Assembly: GCA_950097015.1 (NCBI GenBank)
Contig: CATNEN010000033.1
Location: 2,294,001 to 2,358,000, forward strand
Direction: 5' to 3'
Source: Macrostomum hystrix
Lineage: Eukaryota; Platyhelminthes; Macrostomidae
DNA: 64,000 bases
Below, piece after piece: positions 35,715 through 45,050 of this stretch; position 1 is the first letter of the stretch, and every line of letters starts with the position of its first letter. The notes under the pieces were generated by a model. That model saw only the letters and a program-made list of their open reading frames with translations. It did no database searches and was not told where the DNA came from. The translations under genes and the position numbers were made by a program.

Positions 35715-36525
35715 GCCCTTTGACAACAGGCTCTGATCCGCTCTGAGAACTGGCTCTGATCCCCTTTGAGAACTGACTCTGATCCCCTTTGACAACAGGC
35801 TCTGATCCCCTTTGACAACTGGCTCTGATCCCCTCTGAGAACTGGCTCTGATCCCCTTTGACAACAGGCTCTGATCCCCTTTGACAACAGGCTCTGATCC
35901 CCTTTGACAACTGGCTCTAATCCCCTCTGAGAACTGGCTCTGATCCCCTCTGAGAACTGGCTCTGATCCCCTTTGACAACTGGCTCTGATCCCCTCTGAG
36001 AACTGGCTCTGATCCCCTCTGAGAACTGGCTCTGATCCCCTCTGAGAACTGGCTCTGATCCCCTTTGAGAACTGGCTCTGATCCCCTTTGACAACAGGCT
36101 CTGATCCCCTCTGAGAACTGGCTCTGATCCCCTCCGAGAACTGGCTCTGATCCCCTCTGAGAACTGGCTCTAATCCCCTTTGAGAACTGGCTCTGATCCC
36201 GTTTGAGAACTGGCTCTGATCCCCTTTGAGAACTGGCTCTGATCCCCTTTGACAACTGGCTCTGATCCCCTTTGACAACTGGCTCTGATTCCCTCTGAGA
36301 ACTGGCTCTGATTCCCTCTGAGAACTGGCTCTGATTCCCTCTGAGAACTGGCTCTGATCCCCTTTGACAACTGGCTCTAATCCCCTCTGAGAACTGGCTC
36401 TGATCCCCTCCGAGAACTGGCTCTGATCCCCTCTGAGAACTGGCTCTGATCCCCTTTGACAACTGGCTCTGATCCCCTCTGAGAACTGGCTCTGATCCCC
36501 TCTGAGAACTGGCTCTGATCCCTTG
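35715..36525. repeat. 23-bp satellite, main array (TGATCCCCTCTGAGAACTGG + CTC)
   Basis: About 35 units. Two variants alternate, CTGAGAAC and TTGACAAC. Same family as 33915-34150. Minus-strand frames of up to 293 codons here are not genes. It ends about 365 bp before the start codon of cluster member 2. Confidence 0.92.
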
Positions 36526-36890
36526 CTAAAACCTAACTTCAGCCTAATGCTTAGACTTCTGTTCATACCAAATGATCAGTACATTAATCGGTACTAAGGG
36601 TTTGTCTACCGAGACAGTGAAGTTAAGGGCGTTGCTTTTCTTTACCTTTTCGTCGTCTGCCTTTTAGCTCGTCTTCTGCAGACCAAACTGAAGTTTTAGA
36701 TATTTTAAAGGTGAGTAGACCAGGCTATTTTCTTTTTCGTTGGCATGTGCTTGCTTGTGCTTATCGCCTGCATGCAATTGCACAAATGTTTCATATGGAG
36801 TGTTACATTTTAACTGCCTATTTATATAGCTTACGTTCTTCAGTCATAGTTGCTTGCTTCAATTTTCTAAAAGAAAGACTGATTTCTGGG

Positions 36891-37760
36891 ATGGACCTGG
36901 CAGCTCTCTGTCTGCTACTCTGCTGTCTGTGCCTGGCTAATGTCTGCGGACACTCAGCCAACTGGATCGTCTGCGGCCCCGGCCGCTGGTGGGACTCCGG
37001 ACAGCGACAGTGTCTGCTGTGCACCGAGTCAGACAAGGCCAGCATCGAGGAGTGCCGAGACAGCGCTGACCGCTCCAGCACTGGTGGAAGGTCGACAACA
37101 GGCACCGCCGCAGGAACCGCTGAGCCAAATAGTGCTTCACCGACTGACAGAAGTGCAGTCATTTCGGTCACTGTACCTTTAGTAGTCTTACTGGTTATTG
37201 CTTTTGGATTAACGATTTTGTACTTTTGGTGTAAGCGTCATGCCCAGGAGCCCCAGGCCCTTCCGGAAGCTGTGTCATTGATAGCTGTCAATGTTAATGT
37301 TGCTAATCCTAATGACGCTAATGCTAATGACGTTAATCCAAATGAGGCTAATGCTAATGACGCTGATCCAAATGACGCTAATGCTATTTACGCTAATCCA
37401 AACGACACAAATCTTAATGATGCTAATAATAATGACGCTAATGCTATTTACGCTAATCCAAACGACACAAATCTTAATGACGCTAATCATAATGACGCTA
37501 ATCATAATGACGCTAATGCTATTGAAGCTAATCCTAATTACGCTAATCCTAATGACGCTAATACTAATGACGCTAATCCTAATGTCGCTAATCCTAACGA
37601 CGCTAATACTATAAATGACGCTAATGCTATTGAAGCTAATCCTAATTACGCTAATCCTAATTACGCTAATGCTAATACTAGTAGTAGGGGTTCTCAACCA
37701 GAGACCAGAGGTGACCGAATGACGCGATGGCCTGACACGCATCCAGTTTATCCGAGCTGA
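36891..37760 (+). CDS. Receptor-like type I membrane protein with Asn-rich repeat tail, cluster member 2
   Basis: 289 residues from the ATG at 36891. An AAAG/GTGAGT donor at about 36709 and a TTCAG acceptor near 36842 suggest a 5' UTR intron, which is why the longer upstream frame is not used. Signal peptide (LAALCLLLCCLCLANVCG), then the Cys module CGPGRWWDSGQRQCLLC...EEC, of which 98 bp are identical to member 1. TM helix VPLVVLLVIAFGLTILYFW, then a tail dominated by about 25 pentapeptides of the type AN-P-N-D (15-bp DNA repeat, 37290-37680), and an end of HPVYPS. The repeat tail is probably length-variable between individuals. It may be a low-complexity spacer; I see no antifreeze or enzymatic motif. 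Confidence 0.7.
   Translation: MDLAALCLLLCCLCLANVCGHSANWIVCGPGRWWDSGQRQCLLCTESDKASIEECRDSADRSSTGGRSTTGTAAGTAEPNSASPTDRSAVISVTVPLVVLLVIAFGLTILYFWCKRHAQEPQALPEAVSLIAVNVNVANPNDANANDVNPNEANANDADPNDANAIYANPNDTNLNDANNNDANAIYANPNDTNLNDANHNDANHNDANAIEANPNYANPNDANTNDANPNVANPNDANTINDANAIEANPNYANPNYANANTSSRGSQPETRGDRMTRWPDTHPVYPS
37290..37680 (+). repeat. Coding minisatellite, 15-bp unit (GCTAATCCTAATGAC)
   Basis: About 25 in-frame copies encode the Asn/Asp-rich pentapeptide tail of cluster member 2. One copy (near 37608) has an extra codon. Blocks such as ANAIY-ANPND-TNLND are repeated, showing unit-block duplication. Confidence 0.9.
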
Positions 37761-38639
37761 GTTACATCTAACTCACTTAGCGATGTTAGCCTGTAAAAAC
37801 TCGAAACACATTTTGAGACAGAATTTCGACTATTTGGCTTTTTCACAGAACAAATTTGTAAAAAAATTATATTTAGTCATGTGATAACATTTTCTCTATA
37901 CAAATACACTTTGACAGGCTATCCTAATCGCCGTAGCAAAGTAATGCAGTGAGTAGTAAAATGTGCAAGTTGTTCAACGCGCAACTCAAAGTAATATTAC
38001 AAGAAAACCGAAGCTTTTATTGCTAATCTATTTTTTGGAATGTGTCATGATGACTAATATGCTATTTTTATAAACAAAGTCATGTGACTTAAAACCGGAG
38101 AACTCGTTCTCAACAGCTGTATTACTCATACTCCAATATATGGTAATGCTCACTTGAAAAACTCCAAAACGCAGCTAAACAAACAAGTTTGACCTAATTT
38201 GACAGATTGACAAATTGTGCAAATATGTATGCACTAATTAAACACCCGGTCCTAAACCGGTTTTCCGTTAAAATACAAGTTAAAATCTGAGCTGAAAAGT
38301 CAGGCTCGGAGCGGTCCACCGACTTCAAAACAGCTTTAAGAATACTCATTAGAAGAGGGAAAGACAAGAGGTAACAAGAGGTAAGCGCTTTACTAGACAG
38401 AGTTAGTTATTGCTAGCAATCGTTGTTGAAGTGAACTAAGTTTACGAGTGCCGCATACCGTCGATACATTTGAGAAAGGCCTCCTTGTTTCCTAGAATAC
38501 ATTCCTAGTGGATTATTGATTGATTGATTTGAGTTATCCGTTATCTTTCGGAGGTAACAAAGAAGACGCCCTTCAGGAGGACCTATCAGAGAGACACAAG
38601 GAGGACCTACGAGTATTATAGGGAGTTTTGTGTGCCTGA
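37761..38639. other. AT-rich spacer, no gene seen
   Basis: 3' flank of cluster member 2 and intergenic sequence. No canonical poly(A) signal close to the stop, and no convincing ORF. Confidence 0.5.
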
Positions 38640-39115
38640 TCAACACACAATAGTCTGTGAGTTTGATGGGATAGTCTGTGAGTTTGATGGGATAATCTGT
38701 GTGTTTGATGGGATAATCTGTGAGTTTGATGGGATAGTCTGTGAGTTTGATGGGATAATCTGTGTGTTTGATGGGATAATCTGTGAGTTTGATGGGATAG
38801 TCTGTGAGTTTGATGGGATAGTCTGTGAGTTTGATGGGATAATCTGTGTGTTTGATGGGATAATCTGTGAGTTTGATGGGATAGTCTGTGAGTTTGATGG
38901 GATAGTCTGTGAGTTTGATGGGATAATCTGTGTGTTTGATGGGATAATCTGTGAGTTTGATGGGATAGTCTGTGAGTTTGATGGGATAATCTGTGTGTTT
39001 GATGGGATAATCTGTGAGTTTGATGGGATAATCTGTGAATTTTTTGGGATAATCTGTGAGTTGGATGGAATAATCTGTGATTTGGATTGGATAATCTGTG
39101 TTTGATTGGATAATC
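38640..39115. repeat. Minisatellite, 21-bp unit (GATAATCTGTGAGTTTGATG + G)
   Basis: About 22 units with GATAGTCTGTGAG and GATAATCTGTGTG variants in an ordered alternation. The 21-bp period leaves one frame open on each strand; neither is a gene. Confidence 0.92.
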
Positions 39116-39187
39116 TGTCAGTTTAAAGGCCATGGTGTTCGATAAATATCGATAAAGCAGTGTTGTATGAAAGTGTCATTAGTGTTC

Positions 39188-39568
39188 TCATGGAGCATAT
39201 ATTGTGTGTAAAGCAGGCCGATGCAGACACGTGTCTACCGCAGAATCTGCGCCCCTCAGACCTCGAATTCCCAGCCATTCTATCCTCCGCGGCTGCCACA
39301 GCCCCCACTCGCCAATGAGCTTTGCCATGGCGCGCCTGACACCCTCAACGAACTCGTCCGCTCTCAGTGGGCAGAGCGCGCGGGCAGCCTCCCTCACCGC
39401 CGGCCGCTCCTGGCAAGAACCGATTTTCCGAGCCCGTCATCAGTCGCTGACTGCCAGCCTCGCGGAGCTCAGTGACGTCGCCAGGCTGCACTCTGCCGCA
39501 ACCCCAGAGTCAGCCGCCTTTTTTACCTGTCTGCCGAGCAGCCGCGAGGACACGCGCCTTTCAGACAT
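39188..39568 (-). pseudogene. GC-rich minus-strand reading frame with two in-frame stops; possible gene relic
   Basis: An island clearly richer in GC than its flanks. On the minus strand from ATG 39568 one frame reads MSERRVSSRLLGRQ... for 42 codons, meets TGA TGA (about 39440), and continues in the same frame with protein-like sequence (ADEFVEGVRRAMAKLIGEWG) to a stop at 39188. Both halves have exon-like codon use. A GTAAAA after the 14th codon could also be a donor. It is either a decayed gene, or a spliced gene whose intron I cannot define. I do not recognise the family. Confidence 0.35.
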
Positions 39569-39927
39569 TGAGCTGTGCATAAATTTTCTTATATTTTCTT
39601 TTGTATTGTTGTGTATTTTTTATATACGAGCAATATTAACAATGCACATGTCAATAGGGTGTAGATTTTTATTACATTTTGCATTAAAATAAACTAAAAA
39701 ACACGTTATTGCCTCAGGACAGTTGCTGCCTTTTCTGTGTCATCTTTACGAGCTCGTAGATAATAAAACTTGCAGGTGTTTCTGTTGCTAAGGTACTTAT
39801 GTATCTTCTCTACTTGAAGATTTCCCTAGTTGCAATGTACATCATTTCGAATTTGCTTGTGATAAAGACGTCATTGATACGCTCATACAATGTACGCACG
39901 TCATTGGTGGCTCCACCTCGAGCAGCC

Positions 39928-39934
39928 TATAAAA
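39928..39934 (+). promoter_or_regulatory. TATA box of cluster member 3
   Basis: TATAAAA about 200 bp before the ATG at 40128, preceded by GCTCCACCTCGAGCAGCC and an inverted CCAAT (ATTGG, about 39903). The arrangement fits a focused promoter with a 5' UTR of about 165 bp. Confidence 0.6.
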
Positions 39935-40127
39935 AGTCTTCTTTTAACATACGCTCACATTTCTATTTCTAAACATTATCTTCTAGGCTATTTACGAGCT
40001 CGCAAAATACTACAATAAAGCATTGTATCATTGAGCAAAAGCATTTTGCATACAATAACAGGTACAAAAGCTATTCAGCGTTTAAGCACCTCATCATCAA
40101 GATCAAGAAATTTTCTTAAGCGCTGCA

Positions 40128-40847
40128 ATGTTTTTCAGAACATTCTTCTGGACTGCCATCAGTCTCGTCTTCATCGCCAGCACACTGGAACAGGTTTCAG
40201 CTAGTGGCGATGTCGCCTGCGATAGACCGGGAATGTTCTTCGACTCGCACCAGCATAAGTGTGTCGCCTGTCCGCAGCCATCTTTGGATCAGCAGCATAA
40301 TCAGTTCTACCTGGCTGTCTGCGCGGAGCATCCAGTTTGCTGCTTCACCAACTCCGGTGTGACGGTTGAGCAGCCTGTCCTACCAACGAAACCGGAAGCG
40401 CCGGAGGCACCGGAGGCACCGGATGCTCCCAGATCAACAGCTGATACACCAATCGGGTCAACCGTAGGTCCGCAGACAGTAAACAGGATCACACAGTTTG
40501 TCATCGGGCTAGCTTTGGCAGTGATTGTTGCTTTTGTCGTGCTGGCCATTGTCATTTTCTGTGCCTGCAGCAGCAAGCATGCCAAGAAACCAAGGCGGTG
40601 TGGCGACTTAGAAAGCGGAGAACCTGGAGACCCGCAGACCTCCGTTGGCTCCCCAGCAGCTGTCGACAGTCGAGACGCGGACAGGAGGTCTCTGCTGTCA
40701 GCTGGTCCGCCCGCTGTGGACTCTTCCAGTCGAGCGCGCACGGTTGCCAACGGGTTGGTCTATGATCCTCTACGTCCACACAATGCGCACTCAGCCGATG
40801 GGACTGTGAATTCTATTTATGATGATCCTGATGAAGCTCTATCTTAG
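40128..40847 (+). CDS. Receptor-like type I membrane protein, cluster member 3
   Basis: 239 residues. Signal peptide FFWTAISLVFIASTLEQVSA; Cys module CDRPGMFFDSHQHKCVAC, then PQPSLDQQHNQFY, a further Cys and the pair CC (HPVCC). A Pro/Glu/Ala-rich stalk (EAPEAPEAPDAP) precedes the TM helix (FVIGLALAVIVAFVVLAIVIF) with a CAC juxtamembrane motif. The tail contains DLESGE, DRRSLLSAG, VANGLVYDP and ends NSIYDDPDEALS. The layout is closest to member 4 (same Cys spacing, same VAN-LVY tail motif). The C-x(6)-FD-x(5)-CVxC core resembles the one-CRD TNF receptors BCMA and BAFF-R; homology is an inference. AATAAA at 40929 follows. Confidence 0.75.
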   Translation: MFFRTFFWTAISLVFIASTLEQVSASGDVACDRPGMFFDSHQHKCVACPQPSLDQQHNQFYLAVCAEHPVCCFTNSGVTVEQPVLPTKPEAPEAPEAPDAPRSTADTPIGSTVGPQTVNRITQFVIGLALAVIVAFVVLAIVIFCACSSKHAKKPRRCGDLESGEPGDPQTSVGSPAAVDSRDADRRSLLSAGPPAVDSSSRARTVANGLVYDPLRPHNAHSADGTVNSIYDDPDEALS

Positions 40848-40928
40848 TATCAACTTTTTGCCCTAAGCGTTTTGTAAATTCACATTGAATAGCGCAATTA
40901 CTGATGGCATTGGTACCAAGGCTTCTTC

Positions 40929-40934
40929 AATAAA
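40929..40934 (+). terminator. AATAAA poly(A) signal of cluster member 3
   Basis: Canonical signal 82 bp after the stop at 40847. Confidence 0.65.
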
Positions 40935-41411
40935 AATGTTTTTAATTAAAATGAATGTTACTCATACATTTTTAATCGTGCGAGATTTACAGTAATTGCC
41001 ACAGAATGGGATGCTTTCTTCTTCTATAATAAATAATATATTCTTCACTTCATGTTTATAGAGTTCAAAGTAATTAAATTAATCAAAAAAGAGAAGTGAG
41101 GTGAGCTGCTTTCTCAGTTAAGACAAAAGATTCTGTTCTAAGCGACTGAGATCATATTTTTTTCTGGCAGTTTTGTTTTAGGCGCATGCGTAAATGACAG
41201 ATTCCCATAAATTATTTGGGGGCCTAATTTTAAACTGCGCTGACGTCACTAGGAAATAAACTTTCAAGTCTTCGCGAATGTCTATTTTTAGCTCATTCAG
41301 AAATACTGATATACTCCTATATTAAAGGAGCATATTAGAGCATATATACTCGTAAAAGCAGTGTCAACTTTCGCTAGTAAATTTTTTAGACGTTGAAACC
41401 AAGTATTAAAT

Positions 41412-42146
41412 ATGTGTCATCACAGCATCTGCAGCATCGGAATTCTCCTGACGCTGATTGTCAATGGTGCTTCGGCGCACACTTCAGCTACGAAGGAACT
41501 CGAGTGCGCCGCTGAAGGAAAGTTATTCGATCCAAATACGGACGTCTGCGTTGACTGCCCTTTGCCCTCCTCGGAGCTCCAGCAGATGTTGTTCTATCAG
41601 AGAGCATGTGACATGCATCCAATTTGCTGCCTTCCTGGCTTCACAGAGAAGCCTGAGCAGCCCACCCAGAGCATTGCTACAGAGTCGACAGAGACATTGG
41701 AAGGCACGTCACCTGTTACATCGATTCGACCAACCCCGAGTACCAAGGAGAATCGTGCAGCTCTTGCTCCCGTCACAGTAGCTGTCACACTGCTGGTCTT
41801 AGTCATCAGTGTGACCGTGTTTTGCGCTGTCCTAATCGTCAAAGCTTGCAAGAACAGGTCCAAACAAGCGAGTGACGTTGAGAACGGCAGGTGGGTAGCC
41901 GAAAGCACCGGTGGAAGTAGACTTGCGACTCCGGAACCAAGCGAGGTGAGTTTTGTGTCCACACAGGATGCGGACGGGCCATTGCTAGCCAGTCAGCGGG
42001 CTGACAGAGCAGCTTCTAGCCCACCTGAAATGGTTGCCAATCTGCTTGTTTACAACAATGATCCAGATGGACATCAGCATATGCATGTTTATTCGGACAG
42101 TACACAGGACTCACAGACATATGAAACCTTGGATTCGAACTATTAA
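41412..42146 (+). CDS. Receptor-like type I membrane protein, cluster member 4
   Basis: 244 residues. Signal peptide (SICSIGILLTLIVNGASA); Cys module CAAEGKLFDPNTDVCVDC, PLPSSELQQMLFY, a further Cys and HPICC, matching member 3 position by position. Ser/Thr-rich stalk; TM helix VTVAVTLLVLVISVTVFCAV; tail with DVENGR, DADGPLLAS, MVANLLVY, and the end QTYETLDSNY, which holds a YxxL signal. A TATA-like CATATATAC lies at 41341-41349, 63 bp before the ATG. Paralogue of member 3 by tandem duplication. A signalling-receptor role is inferred from the tail motifs only. Confidence 0.75.
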   Translation: MCHHSICSIGILLTLIVNGASAHTSATKELECAAEGKLFDPNTDVCVDCPLPSSELQQMLFYQRACDMHPICCLPGFTEKPEQPTQSIATESTETLEGTSPVTSIRPTPSTKENRAALAPVTVAVTLLVLVISVTVFCAVLIVKACKNRSKQASDVENGRWVAESTGGSRLATPEPSEVSFVSTQDADGPLLASQRADRAASSPPEMVANLLVYNNDPDGHQHMHVYSDSTQDSQTYETLDSNY

Positions 42147-42569
42147 TGCATTTTTATTTAAGTTTACCACCCGCGAAATCTAACTTCGTAAGAATCGAGG
42201 GAGTCACTTCTGTTTTTTTCTTTTTGTTTACATATTTTATTGTAGCAATGAGCCGCTTATTCAGCTTTTAAATGCTTAATTTCCGTCTGGGACACAGAAA
42301 ATTACACAAGATTGTGCTCAAGTCCCCTTTCGGATTGACTTTTGAACTATACCTTCTAACCATCTACCTTCTACCTTCTAACAACCCCTAGCAGTACAGT
42401 GATATGCACACACTCTGAATACGCTAGTTTAGTTCCAAGTTGGAGTGTACAGTTGGTCAGCGTACTCAGTCTCACATTTGTGCGAGTGCGAGCTGGGATG
42501 CCATTTTAAAGACGTAAAACTCTGAGAATTAAAATTTTTTTTAGCCAAGAAAGCTGGGTTAATACAGCA
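42147..42569. other. Spacer after cluster member 4, no gene seen
   Basis: AT-rich 3' flank with short CTACCTTCTA duplications near 42350-42390. No canonical AATAAA near the stop. Confidence 0.5.
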
Positions 42570-43378
42570 ATCCACTACAGCTATAGCTTGCACAGCAATC
42601 CACTACAGCTATAGCTTGCACAGCAATCCACTACAGCTATAGCTTGCACAGCAATCCACTACAGCTATAGCTTGCACAGCAATCCACTACAGCAATAGCT
42701 CGCACAGCAATCCACTACAGCTATAGCTCGCACAGCAATCCACTACAGCTATAGCTTGCACAGCAATCCACTGCAGCTATAGCTCGCACAGCAATCCACT
42801 GCAGCTATAGCTCGCACAGCAATCCACTGCAGCAATAGCTCGCACAGCAATCCACTACAGCTATAGCTTGCACAGCAATCCACTACAGCTATAGCTCGCA
42901 CAGCAATCCACTACAGCTATAGCTTGCACAGCAATCCACTACAGCTATAGCTCGCACAGCAATCCACTACAGCAATAGCTCGCACAGCAATCCACTACAG
43001 CTATAGCTCGCACAGCAATACACTACAGCAATAGCTCGCACAGCAATCCACTACAGCTATAGCTCGCACAGCAATCCACTACAGCAATAGCTTGCACAGC
43101 AATCCACTGCAGCTATAGCTCGCACAGCAATCCACTACAGCTATAGCTCGCACAGCAATCCACTACAGCAATAGCTCGCACAGCAATCCACTACAGCTAT
43201 AGCTCGCACAGCAATCCACTACAGCTATAGCTCGCACAGCAATCCACTACAGCTATAGCTCGCACAGCAATACACTACAGCAATAGCTCGCACAGCAATC
43301 CACTACAGCTATAGCTCGCACAGCAATCCACTACAGCTATAGCTCGCACAGCAATCCACTACAGCTATAGCTCGCAAT
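42570..43378. repeat. Minisatellite, 28-bp unit (CTACAGCTATAGCTCGCACA + GCAATCCA)
   Basis: About 29 units ending 14 bp before the start codon at 43392. Each unit carries AGCTATAGCT, a 10-bp palindrome. Variants (CTATAG/CAATAG, TTGC/CTCGC) are arranged in blocks. It occupies the place where promoter and 5' UTR of member 5 should be. Confidence 0.92.
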
Positions 43379-43391
43379 TAGTAGAGTCAGC

Positions 43392-44087
43392 ATGGCGGCA
43401 TCAAAGAGTGCCTGCTTGGTCATCGCGTGTCTCTCAGTTCTCCTCCAACCGCTGTACGTCACCAGCTCGCTGCCATCCGAATGTCCGGACAGAATGGTGT
43501 TCGACCCGCACGTCCATCAGTGCGTAGTTGAACGCCTTCCAGCAGGAAGCGACAGACCAATGGAGCCAGAATCGCTTACCACTACTCATGGCCTGGATGT
43601 CATTGGAAACTCTCTGCTCACGAATGCGTCGTCAGTTATCAACAAAACCAATGTCTATGGGAATGCGAATGAAAACTATGAACCAACAGTCCGAGTGATC
43701 GTGGTAGTCATTTGTTCAGTTTTTGGACTGCTCGTCCCGCTGATAGCATTCTCCGCCTTGCTATCTTGGCTCCTGGGACGCGAATTTCATTGCAGAAAGC
43801 TTCTACGAAATAATAAAGCGATTGCTTCTGTCGCGCAAGATGTGGAAGCAAGCTTCGGTGCTACTGTCGATGGCGATACCGTCCGAGGTGACGTCAACGG
43901 AGGACAGGGCAGAAGTTTCAACAATAGCCGTCCCGAAAGGCCGCTTCCGGATATTCCTCAGGAAGACGGGGACGTGGGAACGCCGCTGCTGCCAGGAGGA
44001 AGCCTACCGATTAGCGACGGCAGCCAAGTCTTCGATCGCATCCCACAGAGGCTAGCTGAATACTCTGGATTAAGTATGGACTCCTGA
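43392..44087 (+). CDS. Receptor-like type I membrane protein, cluster member 5
   Basis: 231 residues. Signal peptide (SACLVIACLSVLLQPLYVTS); reduced Cys module CPDRMVFDPHVHQCVV with only two Cys, matching member 6. The stalk has N-glycosylation sequons (NAS, NKT, NEN-Y). TM helix RVIVVVICSVFGLLVPLIAF; basic juxtamembrane stretch; tail with the SH3-ligand-like RPLPDIP, then TPLLPGG and a C-terminal AEYSGLSMDS (YxxL-like). Shares RPLP/QPLP-x-[IV]-P and PLL-x-G with member 6. Promoter region is a 28-bp satellite. Function unknown; receptor-like by layout. Confidence 0.7.
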   Translation: MAASKSACLVIACLSVLLQPLYVTSSLPSECPDRMVFDPHVHQCVVERLPAGSDRPMEPESLTTTHGLDVIGNSLLTNASSVINKTNVYGNANENYEPTVRVIVVVICSVFGLLVPLIAFSALLSWLLGREFHCRKLLRNNKAIASVAQDVEASFGATVDGDTVRGDVNGGQGRSFNNSRPERPLPDIPQEDGDVGTPLLPGGSLPISDGSQVFDRIPQRLAEYSGLSMDS

Positions 44088-44199
44088 TTGTACATGTAGA
44101 TATTTCGCTTGCTTTCTTCCGAATTTAATAGAGTATCAAGCTACAAAGCATAAGTCTTTGAAATACATTACATAAAAAATAACAGAAACAGTGAACTTT

Positions 44200-45050
44200 C
44201 CAGGGGGCTGTGGGCTCTGTCATTAAACAGACAGTGGGCGAAAGGGGGAGCGCAACCAGCGAGGGGCGATTCTGCCCGTTCTGCTGACTCCTGAGCACAC
44301 GTGCACTTTCTCATCGTCAGGCAGTGTACACTCTCACTGTGACTTGGAGTTTGGCCTTCTCTCTGTGGCTGCGCCCTAAATGATTGTGCCCTGGTCGTGA
44401 AATCGAGCTCTTTATCTATCTATCTGCAGGGGGCCCGGGGCACTTGTCACACAAGCGACGGAGCGGCACGCCCCCAGACCGGCGAACTAGGCGCTTTAGC
44501 GCCCATCGCGCCGCCTCCCCTGCCCTGAGCAGGCACCACACACAGCAGCACAGACCAGCCGGGGAGGGCAGGAGGCACCCAGAATAGGCAGCAGTGTCCC
44601 CCACCCCCGCCTCACACGCACAAGCAGACCAAGCCGGGGCGAAAGGCTGATAAGAAATCAGTCCTCAGGGGGGCCAGGTGATGAGTGTACACTTATCCAA
44701 TCGCGCTGACGGAATTCCAGAGAGCGCGCGGCGATGTACACCCGCCCTCCAGCCACCCCCCGCAAGGTCTAACGCCCCAGCGCCAACGCACAAACTCATA
44801 CAACGCAGAACAGGCACACAGAAGGTAGGAGCGAAGCTATTATTTCAAGCTTTGCACGAAATATGGTGCACCTCCGCCGGTCGCTACTGTCCAAACCCCC
44901 CAACAAGTCCCGAAATTAATCGTGACTTGAAGGGTGAATCGAACTAGCGTCCTTTGGAGTGCGAGGCAGCGACGTTAGCCGCTGACCCACTCGCCCCCGA
45001 AATCGAGCTCAGTGACATTGGTCTAACCGCTCTTCCAAATATTCAAATAG
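44200..45050 (-). mobile_element. SINE (outer copy, family A) split by a second SINE
   Basis: Minus-strand tRNA-derived SINE. Its head (AGCGGTTAGACC... then box B GAGCTCGATTTC) lies at about 45045-44999 and its body resumes at 44410-44200 (GCGCAGCCACAGAGAGAAGG; ACTGCCTGACGATGAGAAAG). The body matches copies at 50440-50710 and 51415-51705. The gap between is a 588-bp insertion flanked by a 12-bp duplication (next entry). Confidence 0.75.
44411..44998 (-). mobile_element. SINE family B, inserted in SINE A with 12-bp target duplication
   Basis: Bounded by GAAATCGAGCTC at 44399-44410 and 44999-45010, an exact 12-bp direct repeat. Minus-strand reading starts GGGGGCGAGTGGGTCAGCGG (box A-like), with box B AGTTCGATTC at 44945-44936, then about 500 bp of unrelated body, and ends with a GATAGATAGATAAA tail (44411-44424). 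A tRNA-like head, simple-repeat tail and target duplication are the marks of a SINE moved by LINE machinery. The short open frames inside are not genes. Confidence 0.8.

Noticed and set aside
35642-36566. Minus-strand ORFs up to 293 codons
   Set aside because: 23-bp satellite, no sign of a gene.
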